DNA of 64,000 nt from contig NZ_JACHGK010000008.1 in NCBI RefSeq assembly GCF_014207535.1, forward strand, positions 124,001 to 188,000, read 5' to 3'. The position numbers were made by a program, and so were the translations under genes. Of this stretch, positions 52,908 to 62,318 are shown one piece after another. How positions within the stretch are numbered: position 1 is the stretch's first letter; each line of letters starts with the position of its first letter. This DNA comes from Bacillus benzoevorans (GTDB lineage: Bacteria; Bacillota; Bacilli; Bacillales; Cytobacillaceae). Under the pieces are notes generated by a model, which saw nothing but the letters and a program-made list of their open reading frames with translations, was not told where the DNA came from and searched no databases.

Positions 52908-53729
52908 GTGGATGAACAAGTGCCTGTCATCTATGTTGTATCCGACTCAGTTGGAGAAACAGCTGAACTCGTCACAAAAGCGGCAATAAGCCAATTTTAC
53001 GGCGAAGTGGTGAAAGTAAAACGATTTCCATTTGTAGAGGATATTAACAATGTAGATGAAGTGATTTCTCTTGCGAAGCATGATAGAGGAATGATCGTCT
53101 ATACTCTCGTGAAACCGGAAATTCGTGAGTATATGAAAGAGACCTCGGTAAGAGAAGGAATTATGGCATCTGATATTCTTGGTCCGCTTATCGAGCAAAT
53201 CGAAATATTATGCGGTGAAAAACCATTGAATGAACCTGGCATCATGCATAAATTAGATGAAGAGTATTTCAATAAGGTTGAAGCGATAGAATTTGCCGTG
53301 AAATATGATGATGGGCGTGATCCAAGAGGCATATTGAAGGCTGATTTAGTACTTGTCGGTGTATCCAGAACATCGAAAACGCCGCTTTCGCAATATTTAG
53401 CTCATAAGAGGATAAAGGTGGCGAATGTGCCGATTGTTCCTGAGGTAGATCCTCCAGAAGAACTTTTTAAGATTGCACCAGACAAATGCTTTGGTCTAAA
53501 AATCAGTCCCGAAAAGTTAAATAATATTAGGCGGGAACGTTTAAAAACTTTGGGTCTTAGTGATAGTGCGACATATGCAAAAATGGAGCGGATTCAAGAA
53601 GAGCTTGATTACTTTGAAAAGGTTATTGAAAAAATTGGCTGCCCGATTATAGATGTGACAAACAAGGCGGTTGAAGAAACAGCCAATATTATTTTTGATA
53701 CGCATCAAAAAAATATAGAATTAAAATAG
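52908..53729 (+). CDS. yqfL: Bifunctional kinase/pyrophosphorylase PpsR-like (YqfL)
   Basis: DUF299 family; such proteins phosphorylate and reactivate phosphoenolpyruvate synthase or pyruvate phosphate dikinase. The P-loop-like motif GVSRTSKTPLS (about 148-158) is intact; 273 residues. GTG 52908 follows AAAGGGGG. In B. subtilis yqfL affects CcpN activity, matching the gene pair here. No substrate enzyme is in the window. Confidence 0.9.
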   Translation: MDEQVPVIYVVSDSVGETAELVTKAAISQFYGEVVKVKRFPFVEDINNVDEVISLAKHDRGMIVYTLVKPEIREYMKETSVREGIMASDILGPLIEQIEILCGEKPLNEPGIMHKLDEEYFNKVEAIEFAVKYDDGRDPRGILKADLVLVGVSRTSKTPLSQYLAHKRIKVANVPIVPEVDPPEELFKIAPDKCFGLKISPEKLNNIRRERLKTLGLSDSATYAKMERIQEELDYFEKVIEKIGCPIIDVTNKAVEETANIIFDTHQKNIELK

Positions 53730-53757
53730 CACATCAAGGCAATGTGCTATTTTAATT
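53723..53757 (+). terminator. Terminator after yqfL
   Basis: Perfect twelve-base-pair stem AAAATAGCACAT/ATGTGCTATTTT with seven-base loop; the yqfL stop lies in the 5' arm. Confidence 0.85.
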
Positions 53758-54188
53758 GTTTGTTTTTAAACGCAAGTGTATTACATATATTAAAGAGGTT
53801 CATTCAAAATAGTTGAATTTTATTCATAAAAAACTCAGTAATTACATCATTTTTTATAAAAAAACTAATGCAAATATCAGATTTATATACTATAATAAAA
53901 AATTGTGATAAAAATGCTTCAGAATAGGTTTAGACTTTCCATTCGGGGAATAAACTATTTATTGTGAGAAGTCAAGAAGGCTGATGAAAAAAAATTCGAC
54001 ATTTCTTCATCAGAAAAGTTACTCAGCGAAAGAAGGAATATGCGGAGTGATGTAGAATTATTAGTACAATAGGGAATTCAGTCAGGATTAGGCAAAATTT
54101 ACGCAAGATTTGTCGAAAATCTTAACGAATTTTGAAGGAAATTAGACTTTTTTAGCGAATACCTCATAAAAGGAATGGAGGTGTTCCT
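53730..54188. other. 459-base AT-rich region upstream of dnaG
   Basis: No gene found. In B. subtilis yqxD and a small ORF lie before dnaG; neither is recognisable here. Holds the yqfL terminator, a TATAAT at 53891-53896 with only a weak -35, and a sigma-H-like promoter at 54034-54058. Promoters of the dnaG-sigA operon are expected here. Confidence 0.7.
54034..54058 (+). promoter_or_regulatory. Candidate sigma-H promoter of dnaG-sigA
   Basis: AGGAATA (54034-54040), 14-base spacer, GAAT (54055-54058) follows the sigma-H spacing. The sigA operon of B. subtilis is known to have a sigma-H promoter. Confidence 0.6.
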
Positions 54189-55982
54189 TTGTTAAAACGG
54201 ATTTCCGAAGACAAGTTAAACGAAATCAGGCAGGCTTCGGATATTGTTGATGTCATTAGCGATTATGTGCAGCTGAAAAAACAAGGACGTAATTATTTCG
54301 GTCTCTGTCCGTTCCATGGCGAAAACACTCCATCTTTTTCCGTTTCTTCAGATAAACAAATATACCATTGCTTTGGCTGCGGTGCAGGAGGAAATGTCTT
54401 TTCCTTCTTAATGGAAATAGAAGGTTATTCTTTTCAGGAAGCGGCCATTAAGCTTGCTGACAGAGCCAATATGGATCTGGGTGTGGAACTTGCCCCATCA
54501 GGACAAAGCCAGCAATCGATTGCTCCTCAGTTCCAGCAAATGATCGAAGCACATAATCTGTTAAGTAAATTTTATCATCATTTGTTAGTAAACACAAAAG
54601 AGGGTCAGCATGCATTAGAGTATTTACAGAAAAGAGGATTCACTTCCGCATCGATTGATAAGTTTCACATTGGCTATGCATTGGACTCATGGGATTTTGT
54701 TTATAAATTTTTAACGAAGAAAGATTTCCAGCCAAGCCTGATAGAGCAGGCAGGACTTATTATCCGGCGTGAACAGGATGGAAGTTATTTTGATCGCTTC
54801 CGTGATCGGATTATGTTTCCTATCATGGACCAAAATGGCAATACGATTGCTTTTTCAGGAAGAACCTTGGGGGCGGGAGAGCCCAAATATTTAAATAGTC
54901 CTGAAACAGCTATCTTTAATAAAAGTAAAGTGTTATACAATTATCATCAAGCAAGACCGGCGATCCGCAAACTACAGCAGGCTGTATTATTTGAAGGATT
55001 CGCTGATGTCATCGCTGCTGATCGCTCAGGTGTTGAAAACGGCATTGCTACGATGGGAACATCCCTAACAGAAGAGCATGTTTCAATTTTGAAGAAAAAT
55101 GTTCAATCGATAACGATCTGTTACGATTCAGATTCTGCCGGTATTGAAGCTGCATTTAGGGCAGGAAAAATGCTGCATGAATCGAGGTGTCAAGTTAAAG
55201 TTGCCATGATGCCAAATGGGATGGATCCTGATGAATATGTAAAGGAATTCGGGGAGGAGAAATTCCGTACTGATATCATTCAGGGCAGTATGACCCTGAT
55301 GAGCTTCAAGCTGCTTTATTATCGTAAAGGGAAAAATATGCAAAATGAAGGAGATCGATTACGATATATCGAACAGATATTGTTAGAAATCAGTCGCCTT
55401 GATATGGCTGTTGAAAGAGATATGTACTTACGACAGCTGGCAGATGAATTTCAACTTTCATTAGAAGCATTAAAAGAACAGGAAAAACAATACTCCAGGA
55501 AGCAAAATCAGAAACAGCCGCCAAGACCACCCGTTATGCATAAGCAGACAGTTCGTATTAAGCCTGCTTATCAGAATGCGGAACGGCTGCTGATTGCCCA
55601 TATGCTTCGTGATGTTGATTTGACTTATAAAGTTCAAGAGCTTATGAGGGGAAATTCCTTTAATATTGATGTGCATCAGGCAATCATAACTTATTTATAC
55701 GCCTTTTATGAAAGTGGTCATGAACCAAATGTCAGTGCATTTCTTAGTTTCATCGATGATGTAAAGCTGCGGAGAATCTTGGTTGAGATTGAAATGATCT
55801 CCGTGGAAGAAGATATTTCTGAGCAGGAATTACTCGATTATATAAATCAGGTGTTGAAACATCAAAAGATGTTAAAGATAAAAGAAAAAGAAACGGAATT
55901 AAAGGATGCTGAACGCCATCATGATTTTAACCGGGCTAAAGCGCTTTTAACAGAAATAATACAATTACGCAAAACATTATAA
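54189..55982 (+). CDS. dnaG: DNA primase DnaG
   Basis: Makes RNA primers at the replication fork. CHC2 zinc finger with Cys40, His43, Cys61 and Cys64; TOPRIM domain with EGFADVIA and DSDSAG (about 260-340); C-terminal helicase-binding domain (about 450-597). TTG 54189 follows GGAGGTG. 597 residues. Upstream of sigA in the macromolecular synthesis operon. Confidence 0.97.
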   Translation: MLKRISEDKLNEIRQASDIVDVISDYVQLKKQGRNYFGLCPFHGENTPSFSVSSDKQIYHCFGCGAGGNVFSFLMEIEGYSFQEAAIKLADRANMDLGVELAPSGQSQQSIAPQFQQMIEAHNLLSKFYHHLLVNTKEGQHALEYLQKRGFTSASIDKFHIGYALDSWDFVYKFLTKKDFQPSLIEQAGLIIRREQDGSYFDRFRDRIMFPIMDQNGNTIAFSGRTLGAGEPKYLNSPETAIFNKSKVLYNYHQARPAIRKLQQAVLFEGFADVIAADRSGVENGIATMGTSLTEEHVSILKKNVQSITICYDSDSAGIEAAFRAGKMLHESRCQVKVAMMPNGMDPDEYVKEFGEEKFRTDIIQGSMTLMSFKLLYYRKGKNMQNEGDRLRYIEQILLEISRLDMAVERDMYLRQLADEFQLSLEALKEQEKQYSRKQNQKQPPRPPVMHKQTVRIKPAYQNAERLLIAHMLRDVDLTYKVQELMRGNSFNIDVHQAIITYLYAFYESGHEPNVSAFLSFIDDVKLRRILVEIEMISVEEDISEQELLDYINQVLKHQKMLKIKEKETELKDAERHHDFNRAKALLTEIIQLRKTL

Positions 55983-56017
55983 ATGTTTTTCTTTGATTTC
56001 TGGAAGGAGGGGGACAA

Positions 56018-57142
56018 ATGGCTGAAAAGTCGGCTCATTCAAAAGAGGTTGAATCAGAATTGACCCTGGAACAAGTGAAAGAACAATTAACACAGCTGGG
56101 AAAGAAGACAGGTGTCTTAGCCTATGATGATATTGCAGAAAAATTAGCATCATTTGAGCTCGATTCCCACCAAATGGACGAATTTTATGAATTTCTTGGT
56201 GATCACGGAGTTGAGCTTGTAGGAGAGCAAGAGGAATCTGATCCGAATGTGAAAGAGTTAGCTAAAAACGAAGAAGAATTTGATTTAAATGATTTAAGTG
56301 TCCCTCCAGGGGTGAAAATTAATGACCCTGTACGGATGTATTTAAAAGAAATTGGCCGTGTCGATTTATTATCCGCTGAAGAGGAGATCAATCTGGCGCA
56401 TCGTATTGAACAAGGGGATGAAGAAGCGAAAAAGCGTCTCGCTGAAGCAAACCTTCGTTTAGTTGTCAGTATTGCCAAACGATATGTCGGTCGAGGTATG
56501 CTATTCCTCGATTTGATCCAAGAAGGAAATATGGGTTTAATCAAAGCAGTAGAAAAGTTTGATTACCAAAAGGGATTTAAATTCAGTACGTATGCAACAT
56601 GGTGGATCCGCCAGGCCATTACTCGTGCCATTGCTGACCAGGCAAGAACGATCCGTATCCCGGTGCATATGGTTGAGACCATTAATAAATTAATCCGTGT
56701 GCAGCGTCAATTGCTCCAGGACTTAGGGCGCGAACCGACTCCGGAAGAAATTGGAGAAGATATGGATTTATCACCGGATAAAGTTCGTGAAATCTTAAAA
56801 ATCGCGCAGGAGCCAGTATCACTTGAAACACCGATTGGTGAGGAAGATGATTCACATCTTGGCGATTTCATTGAGGACCAGGATGCAACATCACCATCTG
56901 AGCATGCTGCCTATGAGCTGTTAAAAGAACAGCTTGAGGATGTATTGGATACTTTGACAGATCGGGAAGAAAATGTATTGCGTCTCCGTTTCGGTCTTGA
57001 CGATGGCCGGACACGTACACTGGAAGAAGTAGGAAAGGTTTTCGGTGTAACACGTGAACGTATTCGTCAAATTGAAGCAAAAGCATTAAGAAAGCTGAGA
57101 CACCCAAGCAGAAGCAAAAGGTTGAAAGACTTTTTAGAATAG
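56018..57142 (+). CDS. sigA: Major sigma factor SigA (RpoD)
   Basis: Vegetative sigma-70, 374 residues. Region 1.1 (about 12-85), region 1.2 (DPVRMYLKEIG), region 2 with GLIKAVEKFDYQKGFKFSTYATWWIRQAI, and region 4 helix-turn-helix (TLEEVGKVFGVTRERIRQIEAKAL) are complete. ATG 56018 follows AAGGAGGGGGA. Confidence 0.98.
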   Translation: MAEKSAHSKEVESELTLEQVKEQLTQLGKKTGVLAYDDIAEKLASFELDSHQMDEFYEFLGDHGVELVGEQEESDPNVKELAKNEEEFDLNDLSVPPGVKINDPVRMYLKEIGRVDLLSAEEEINLAHRIEQGDEEAKKRLAEANLRLVVSIAKRYVGRGMLFLDLIQEGNMGLIKAVEKFDYQKGFKFSTYATWWIRQAITRAIADQARTIRIPVHMVETINKLIRVQRQLLQDLGREPTPEEIGEDMDLSPDKVREILKIAQEPVSLETPIGEEDDSHLGDFIEDQDATSPSEHAAYELLKEQLEDVLDTLTDREENVLRLRFGLDDGRTRTLEEVGKVFGVTRERIRQIEAKALRKLRHPSRSKRLKDFLE

Positions 57143-57150
57143 TATTGCTT

Positions 57151-57193
57151 AAAAATAGTTTACTTCTTATGATAGAGGTGAACTATTTTTTTT
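57151..57193 (+). terminator. Terminator of dnaG-sigA
   Basis: Stem of about twelve pairs, AAAATAGTTTAC with GTGAACTATTTT, followed by eight T. Confidence 0.85.
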
Positions 57194-57219
57194 ACATTTT
57201 AGGAAGTGATGACTTACTG

Positions 57220-57747
57220 ATGGATGAGACTCGAAAACAAATTATTATTAAAGAAATTGATTACTGGAAGGAACATCATTTGCTGCCGGAACAATACTGC
57301 AATTTTTTATTGGCCCTTTACACAGAAGGGAATGGGATTAAGAATAAGAGAAATAAGTTGAGTAAAAACAAAAAACAGCTGCTATGGCTCCTTGTTGTTC
57401 CTGTTTTCATATTTTTTCTATATTTTACTGAATTATCTCTCATTTTGCAAATCGCTATTTCCATTATTTTTCTATTCATTGGTACTTATTTAACCATTTA
57501 TTTTACAAAACAAGGCTTTTTCTATCAGATTCCGCTTATTCTTACGGCAATATTTGTATTACTTATGTCGGTGGAAGTAGTACAAAAGCTCTTTTCTAAT
57601 CATATTTTCAGTCTTTATGGAATTTTATTGTGCAATTGTTTTATTTGGCTGTTTAGCGGAATTAAGTTGAAGTTGGTTTATTTTACTATTTCCGGAATCC
57701 TGGGAATGATCCTGCTGCTGTTCTTTTTTCTGAGCCATGTGATATAA
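57220..57747 (+). CDS. Unrecognised five-helix membrane protein
   Basis: I do not recognise this 175-residue protein. A short soluble N-terminus (about 1-45: IDYWKEHHLLPEQYCNFLLALYTEG-like, then basic KNKRNKLSKNKK) is followed by about five membrane helices. The N-terminal pattern is reminiscent of the DUF2157 type but not enough to assign. ATG 57220 follows AGGAAGTGA; the frame extends to 57145 through the sigA terminator. It stands between sigA and cccA. Confidence 0.65.
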   Translation: MDETRKQIIIKEIDYWKEHHLLPEQYCNFLLALYTEGNGIKNKRNKLSKNKKQLLWLLVVPVFIFFLYFTELSLILQIAISIIFLFIGTYLTIYFTKQGFFYQIPLILTAIFVLLMSVEVVQKLFSNHIFSLYGILLCNCFIWLFSGIKLKLVYFTISGILGMILLLFFFLSHVI

Positions 57748-57945
57748 AGGGATAGAGGTATTTTTTTCGGAAAAACTAAGGATAAGGTCGTAGTATTCAT
57801 TATATTGGTGAATTTATGTCTATTTTGCAAACTCATGTGACAAAGTTTGCATTAGGTCTTTTCCTATGATCATTTTTCAAGTAAAATAGAAGTTGTTTAA
57901 ATACGTTATTTATTCAAAATGTTGTACATAAGGGAGGGTAATGTT

Positions 57946-58320
57946 ATGAAACGCAATCCGATTATGCCATTTGTGGTTATTATGGTGGTTGGAGTTTTAG
58001 CCATGTTTCTTTTTTCATTCAAAGGTATTGGCGATTCAAAACAGTTAGCTGATGAAATAGCAAACGGAGGCAAACAAGAAGCACCGACTGAACAAGTTGC
58101 TTCAAATCCTGAGGATATTTATAAGCAAAGCTGTCTTGCTTGTCATGGAGACCAATATCAAGGCGCAGTTGGACCTGCATTAAAAGGTGTTGGTGACAGA
58201 AGAACGAAGGAAGAAATTCAGGATATTATTTCGACTGGAACAAATAACGTCGCTATGCCTAAAGGTTTAGTTCCTGCGGATAAAGCCGGCGAAGTTGCAG
58301 AGTGGTTAATGGGTCTTTAA
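57946..58320 (+). CDS. cccA: Membrane-anchored cytochrome c550
   Basis: Electron carrier outside the membrane. One N-terminal anchor helix (about 8-25), a linker, and a small c-type domain with CLACH (Cys63, Cys66, His67) and axial Met in NNVAMPKG. 124 residues. ATG 57946 follows AGGGAGGG. In B. subtilis cccA also follows sigA. Confidence 0.95.
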   Translation: MKRNPIMPFVVIMVVGVLAMFLFSFKGIGDSKQLADEIANGGKQEAPTEQVASNPEDIYKQSCLACHGDQYQGAVGPALKGVGDRRTKEEIQDIISTGTNNVAMPKGLVPADKAGEVAEWLMGL

Positions 58321-58373
58321 TCCAAATTTGTTGTATCGATAAAAGAAAACGGATACACAAGCAGTAAAAAAGG

Positions 58374-58404
58374 AAGTCCTTTGCATATGCAGAGGACTTT
58401 TCTT
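58374..58404 (+). terminator. Terminator after cccA
   Basis: Near-palindrome AAGTCCTTTGCAT/ATGCAGAGGACTT with TTTTCTTAT behind it. Confidence 0.7.
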
Positions 58405-58455
58405 ATACTTATAGAGAATGAAAATCTATATATTTGAAGGTTAAGTGGTGAAGGA

Positions 58456-59166
58456 ATGAATAGTGAAAAATTATCGCTGCGGCTGGAAATCGTCGCTAAA
58501 TACATACCGAGTGGTGCCCGTCTAGCTGATATCGGCTCTGACCATGCTTATTTGCCATGCCATGTGGTGCAAAAAGGAGTGGTTCCATTTGCTATTGCCG
58601 GGGAGGTGGCAGAAGGGCCATTTCAATCGGCTACAGGTCAGGTGGAAGCAAAAGCGCTGGCGGAAAAAATCTCTGTCCGCAAAGGGGACGGCTTAGAGGT
58701 AATCGAGCCGGGAGAAGTTGATTGTATCACGATTGCCGGAATGGGAGGCGCTTTAATCGCAAGTATTTTAGAAGCGGGGAAGGGAAAACTCGAGAGTGTA
58801 AAACGTCTCATCCTGCAGCCAAATATCAGCGCTTTTTCCATTCGCACGTGGCTCCTTGAAAACAAGTGGGGATTAACGGGTGAAGAGATAGTGGAAGAGG
58901 ACGGTAAAATATATGAAATACTGGTTGCGGAACAAACGGATACCCATGCTGCTTATGGAGATGAACTTGAGAAAGGATTGTTATTCGGTCCGTTTTTACT
59001 GAAAGAAAAGAATCCGGTATTTCAGAAAAAGTGGCATGGCGAAAAAGAAAACTGGCTGAAAATTGTGCGGAATTTAGAGCATGCTTCTGCAACCGATGAG
59101 AATAACCGGAAAAAACAGGAACTGTTACGGAAAGTTCAGCTCGCAGAGGAGGTACTGGGTCAGTGA
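58456..59166 (+). CDS. trmK: tRNA m1A22 methyltransferase TrmK
   Basis: Methylates A22 of tRNAs. N-terminal Rossmann domain with ADIGSDHAYLPC (about 23-34) and DCITIAGMGG, and a C-terminal coiled coil (about 175-235). 236 residues. ATG 58456. Overlaps yqfO by four bases. Confidence 0.95.
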   Translation: MNSEKLSLRLEIVAKYIPSGARLADIGSDHAYLPCHVVQKGVVPFAIAGEVAEGPFQSATGQVEAKALAEKISVRKGDGLEVIEPGEVDCITIAGMGGALIASILEAGKGKLESVKRLILQPNISAFSIRTWLLENKWGLTGEEIVEEDGKIYEILVAEQTDTHAAYGDELEKGLLFGPFLLKEKNPVFQKKWHGEKENWLKIVRNLEHASATDENNRKKQELLRKVQLAEEVLGQ

Positions 59167-60278
59167 AAAAAGTTAATGGTCATGAAATCATTCAATTATT
59201 TGAACAGTTTGCTCCGAAGCAGTATGCCATGGAAGGGGATAAAGTCGGCCTGCAAATTGGCCGCTTGAATAAACCGGTACAGCGGGTCATGATAGCCCTT
59301 GATGTTTTGGAGAATGTGGTCGATGAAGCCATTGCCAAGAAAGCTGATTTGATTATTGCTCATCACCCGCTTATTTACCGGCCGCTGCAAAATATTTTAA
59401 CTGATAAACTTCCGGGAAGAATGATTGAAAAGCTGCTCAAACACGAAATTACGGTCTATGCAGCTCACACCAATTTAGATATTGCCCAGGGCGGTATCAA
59501 TGATTGGCTGGCAGCTGCACTTGGTTTAGAGAATACGAAGGTGTTAGTGCCAACTTATGAGACAAAGCTGAAAAAACTGGTTGTCTATGTACCGCAGGAA
59601 CAGTCTCAGACGGTAAAAAATGCGCTGGGAGAGGCCGGAGCAGGAGCAATAGGCAACTATAGTCATTGTATGTTCAGCAGCCGGGGAACGGGGCAATTTA
59701 AGGCTGGAGAAGGGACCGATCCGTTTATCGGACATATTGGGGAACTGGAACAGGTGAGCGAAGAGAGGATCGAAACGATTTTTCCGGAACATCTCGAGAA
59801 AAAAGTTCTACAGGCGATGCTCAAAGCCCATCCATATGAGGAAGTTGCTTATGATATTTATCCTCTTGAAAATAAAGGGGAAACGCTGGGACTGGGCAGA
59901 ATTGGGGAAATTCAAGAAATGACCCTGAAGGAATTTGCCGGAATGGTGAAAAAGGCTCTCGCTGTACCGGCAGTCCGAGTCGTCGGCGATTTATCAGCCA
60001 AAGTGAAAAAGGTGGCTGTCCTTGGCGGTGACGGGAATAAATATATTTCCGCAGCGAAATTTAACGGTGCAGACGTATATATTACAGGGGACTTATATTA
60101 CCATACCGCCCATGACGCGATGATGCTGGGGCTGAATGTAATTGACCCCGGGCATAATGTGGAGAAGATTATGAAGCAGGGGGTGGCACAATATTTAACG
60201 GGAAAATGCTCCGAGAAAGGGTACGATGTCAGTATATTTTCTTCCACGGAAAATACTGAGCCGTTTCAATTTCTATAA
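59163..60278 (+). CDS. YqfO, Nif3-like dinuclear metal protein
   Basis: NIF3/DUF34 family, 371 residues. Metal-binding histidines in IAHHPLIYRP (about 62-71), HTNLDIAQGG and near GDLYYHTAHD; the central insertion (about 130-230) is the PII-like domain of the long form. Function is debated: some members help GTP cyclohydrolase or metal handling. GTG 59163 overlaps trmK. Confidence 0.9.
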   Translation: MKKVNGHEIIQLFEQFAPKQYAMEGDKVGLQIGRLNKPVQRVMIALDVLENVVDEAIAKKADLIIAHHPLIYRPLQNILTDKLPGRMIEKLLKHEITVYAAHTNLDIAQGGINDWLAAALGLENTKVLVPTYETKLKKLVVYVPQEQSQTVKNALGEAGAGAIGNYSHCMFSSRGTGQFKAGEGTDPFIGHIGELEQVSEERIETIFPEHLEKKVLQAMLKAHPYEEVAYDIYPLENKGETLGLGRIGEIQEMTLKEFAGMVKKALAVPAVRVVGDLSAKVKKVAVLGGDGNKYISAAKFNGADVYITGDLYYHTAHDAMMLGLNVIDPGHNVEKIMKQGVAQYLTGKCSEKGYDVSIFSSTENTEPFQFL

Positions 60279-60282
60279 CAAT

Positions 60283-60335
60283 GTAAAGAGGCTGTCCTGG
60301 GGTATGTACCTCCGAGGAACAGCCTCTTTATTTTA
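60283..60335. terminator. Bidirectional terminator between yqfO and ispH
   Basis: Twelve-base-pair stem TAAAGAGGCTGT/ACAGCCTCTTTA with a further partially paired loop; both tails are A/T rich. Confidence 0.88.
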
Positions 60336-61277
60336 TTCGCTTGTTTTGACTCTGGGCAGTATTTTACTTAACGGTACGTTTTTCTCTTTTATCCATGTTT
60401 TCTCGTCATCAGGATTAAATTGTTCAAGGAATGTGATAACCTCTTTAGTAATCGGAGTCGGTGTGGATGCACCTGATGTTACGGCTGCGGTTTTGGCATT
60501 CATGATCCAATCAAGATTCAGTTCGGTAATATCTGAAATCCGGTAGGCCTTCGTAGCGGCAATTTCCTCTGATACCTGGGCAAGACGGTTGGAGTTATTG
60601 CTGCGTGGGTCGCCAACGACAATTAACACATCTGCTTCGCCAGCCTGTGCGGCAACGGCCTCCTGCCTTTGCTGTGTTGCGAGGCAGATCTCTTTATAAA
60701 ATTCTGCCTGTGGATATTTTTCTTTAATTTTCTCCATAATATGAGCTACGTCCCATTGACTCATCGTTGTTTGATTCGTCACAAGGATTTTATCACTTTG
60801 AATAGTCAACCCATCTACATCCTCCATGTTTGAGACGAGATGGACGATATGGGGGGCAACACCAACCGCACCCTCCGGTTCTGGATGACCCTTCTTGCCG
60901 ATATAAATCACGGTATATCCCTCATGCTCTTTTTCCCTGATTAAATCATGGGTTTTCGTTACATCCGGACAGGTTGCATCAATGGTGACAAGCCCTTTTT
61001 CCTTTGCCAGTTCTCGTACTTCAGGGGAAATTCCATGGGCGGTAAAGATGATCGTACCGCTGTCCACTTGTTCCAGTATCTCTTTGCGGTTTTTCCCGTC
61101 TAATGTGATGATGCCTTCCTCAGCGAAAGCATCTGTCACATGTTTGTTATGGACAATCATGCCCAATATATAAATGGGTCTTGGCAGTGCCTTATCTAAA
61201 GCCGCATTGCGGGCAATGACCATGGCATCTACAACTCCGTAGCAATAACCGCGCGGTGATATTTTAATGACCTTCAT
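60333..61277 (-). CDS. ispH: 4-hydroxy-3-methylbut-2-enyl diphosphate reductase
   Basis: Last enzyme of the MEP isoprenoid pathway. The cluster ligands Cys12, Cys103 and Cys198 are in place and SNNSNRL is the substrate motif. 314 residues. ATG 61277 opens with MKVIKISPRGYCYGV. Alone on the minus strand with yqfQ upstream. Confidence 0.96.
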   Translation of the reverse strand: MKVIKISPRGYCYGVVDAMVIARNAALDKALPRPIYILGMIVHNKHVTDAFAEEGIITLDGKNRKEILEQVDSGTIIFTAHGISPEVRELAKEKGLVTIDATCPDVTKTHDLIREKEHEGYTVIYIGKKGHPEPEGAVGVAPHIVHLVSNMEDVDGLTIQSDKILVTNQTTMSQWDVAHIMEKIKEKYPQAEFYKEICLATQQRQEAVAAQAGEADVLIVVGDPRSNNSNRLAQVSEEIAATKAYRISDITELNLDWIMNAKTAAVTSGASTPTPITKEVITFLEQFNPDDEKTWIKEKNVPLSKILPRVKTSE

Positions 61278-61425
61278 TGGCGTATCCTCTCACTTTATCT
61301 ATAGAATCTAATTTCATTATATAAAACTATATATAATTATACAAAACCAATTGCCTCCTGAATAACGTTTGTGGATAACAACCAAATTTTAGAAACAGCT
61401 AAGTTAAATGTTCAGCTGTAAAAAG

Positions 61426-61449
61426 AAAAAATGCCCTGCGGCATTTTTT
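61426..61449. terminator. Terminator downstream of yqfQ
   Basis: Perfect ten-base-pair stem AAAAAATGCC/GGCATTTTTT with four-base loop, symmetric so it works for the minus-strand transcript. Confidence 0.88.
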
Positions 61450-62064
61450 CTAAATATACATTTTGGGCACAGACGGACCGGGGACATCCCACTTCGAACC
61501 GCTTTCTTCCATATTGGCAGCGGCTGATTCGGAAAAAGCCTTTTCCTCTGTTTGTTCGTTTGCATCAGAGTGCTGTTTCTTAGATTGAGATTTAGCCTTA
61601 GTTTTAGTCTCAGTTTCTTCCTCCGTCTCCGCATCCGGGACATTTTTAAGTCCCCTGTAAAGACGCCACATGGCGGGAAGATTTTTTACCAGCGGACCGT
61701 ATTGCTGCACTTGCTGCACGAGCGGTCCAAGTTGCTGGGCTGTGTTTAACACCTTTTGCGTGTTCGTCAAAAAACCATTTATTGATGAAGGGTTAGTCAG
61801 TGATTGCAGAATGGAAGGACCCCGGGCTGTATTTTGTCCTGCCATTCCGCCTAAAAGGTTACGCGGAGCGCCGCCACGCTGCTTTCCCCCTAACAGTTTA
61901 GCTAACAGTCCGCCGCCTTGTCTTTGCCGCATTGGTGCTGGACCTCTATAGTTCATCTGAGAAAAGCGCGGTTGTACGGGCATTTGTCTGTAATAGCCGG
62001 GGTGCATCGGCGGATAGTGCGGGTGCATAGACATCGGTCTATGTGTAGGATTTCCTGGCAGCAT
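61450..62064 (-). CDS. yqfQ: YqfQ/VrrA family protein
   Basis: 204 residues, likely a spore or surface protein. N-terminus rich in His, Pro, Met, Tyr and Gln (HPHYPPMHPGYYRQMP), a glycine-rich turn (LLGGKQRGG), a more ordered centre (about 85-135: NGFLTNTQKVLNTAQQLGPL) and a charged, low-complexity C-terminus. The pattern matches the YqfQ/VrrA family, known for variable repeats. Function unknown. ATG 62064. Confidence 0.8.
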   Translation of the reverse strand: MLPGNPTHRPMSMHPHYPPMHPGYYRQMPVQPRFSQMNYRGPAPMRQRQGGGLLAKLLGGKQRGGAPRNLLGGMAGQNTARGPSILQSLTNPSSINGFLTNTQKVLNTAQQLGPLVQQVQQYGPLVKNLPAMWRLYRGLKNVPDAETEEETETKTKAKSQSKKQHSDANEQTEEKAFSESAAANMEESGSKWDVPGPSVPKMYI

Positions 62065-62318
62065 ATGATTTACTTCCTTTCTTCATTCATTTAGTCTTGG
62101 TCAATAGAGACTGCCCAATGTATCTTAATACAGGATATGCATCAGCTTCCGATTTGGTTGATAAAGAAGTAAAACATTTATAAACGGAATCCAGCAAAGG
62201 ATTTACTGGTGATTCTAACATTTATTGATTATAATAAGATGGGCAAAAAAGGCTGTATTGACAAGTATTTGGCCATAATGAATGTAAGAGGCTTGAAAAT
62301 AAAGGAGTTAAATACCAT

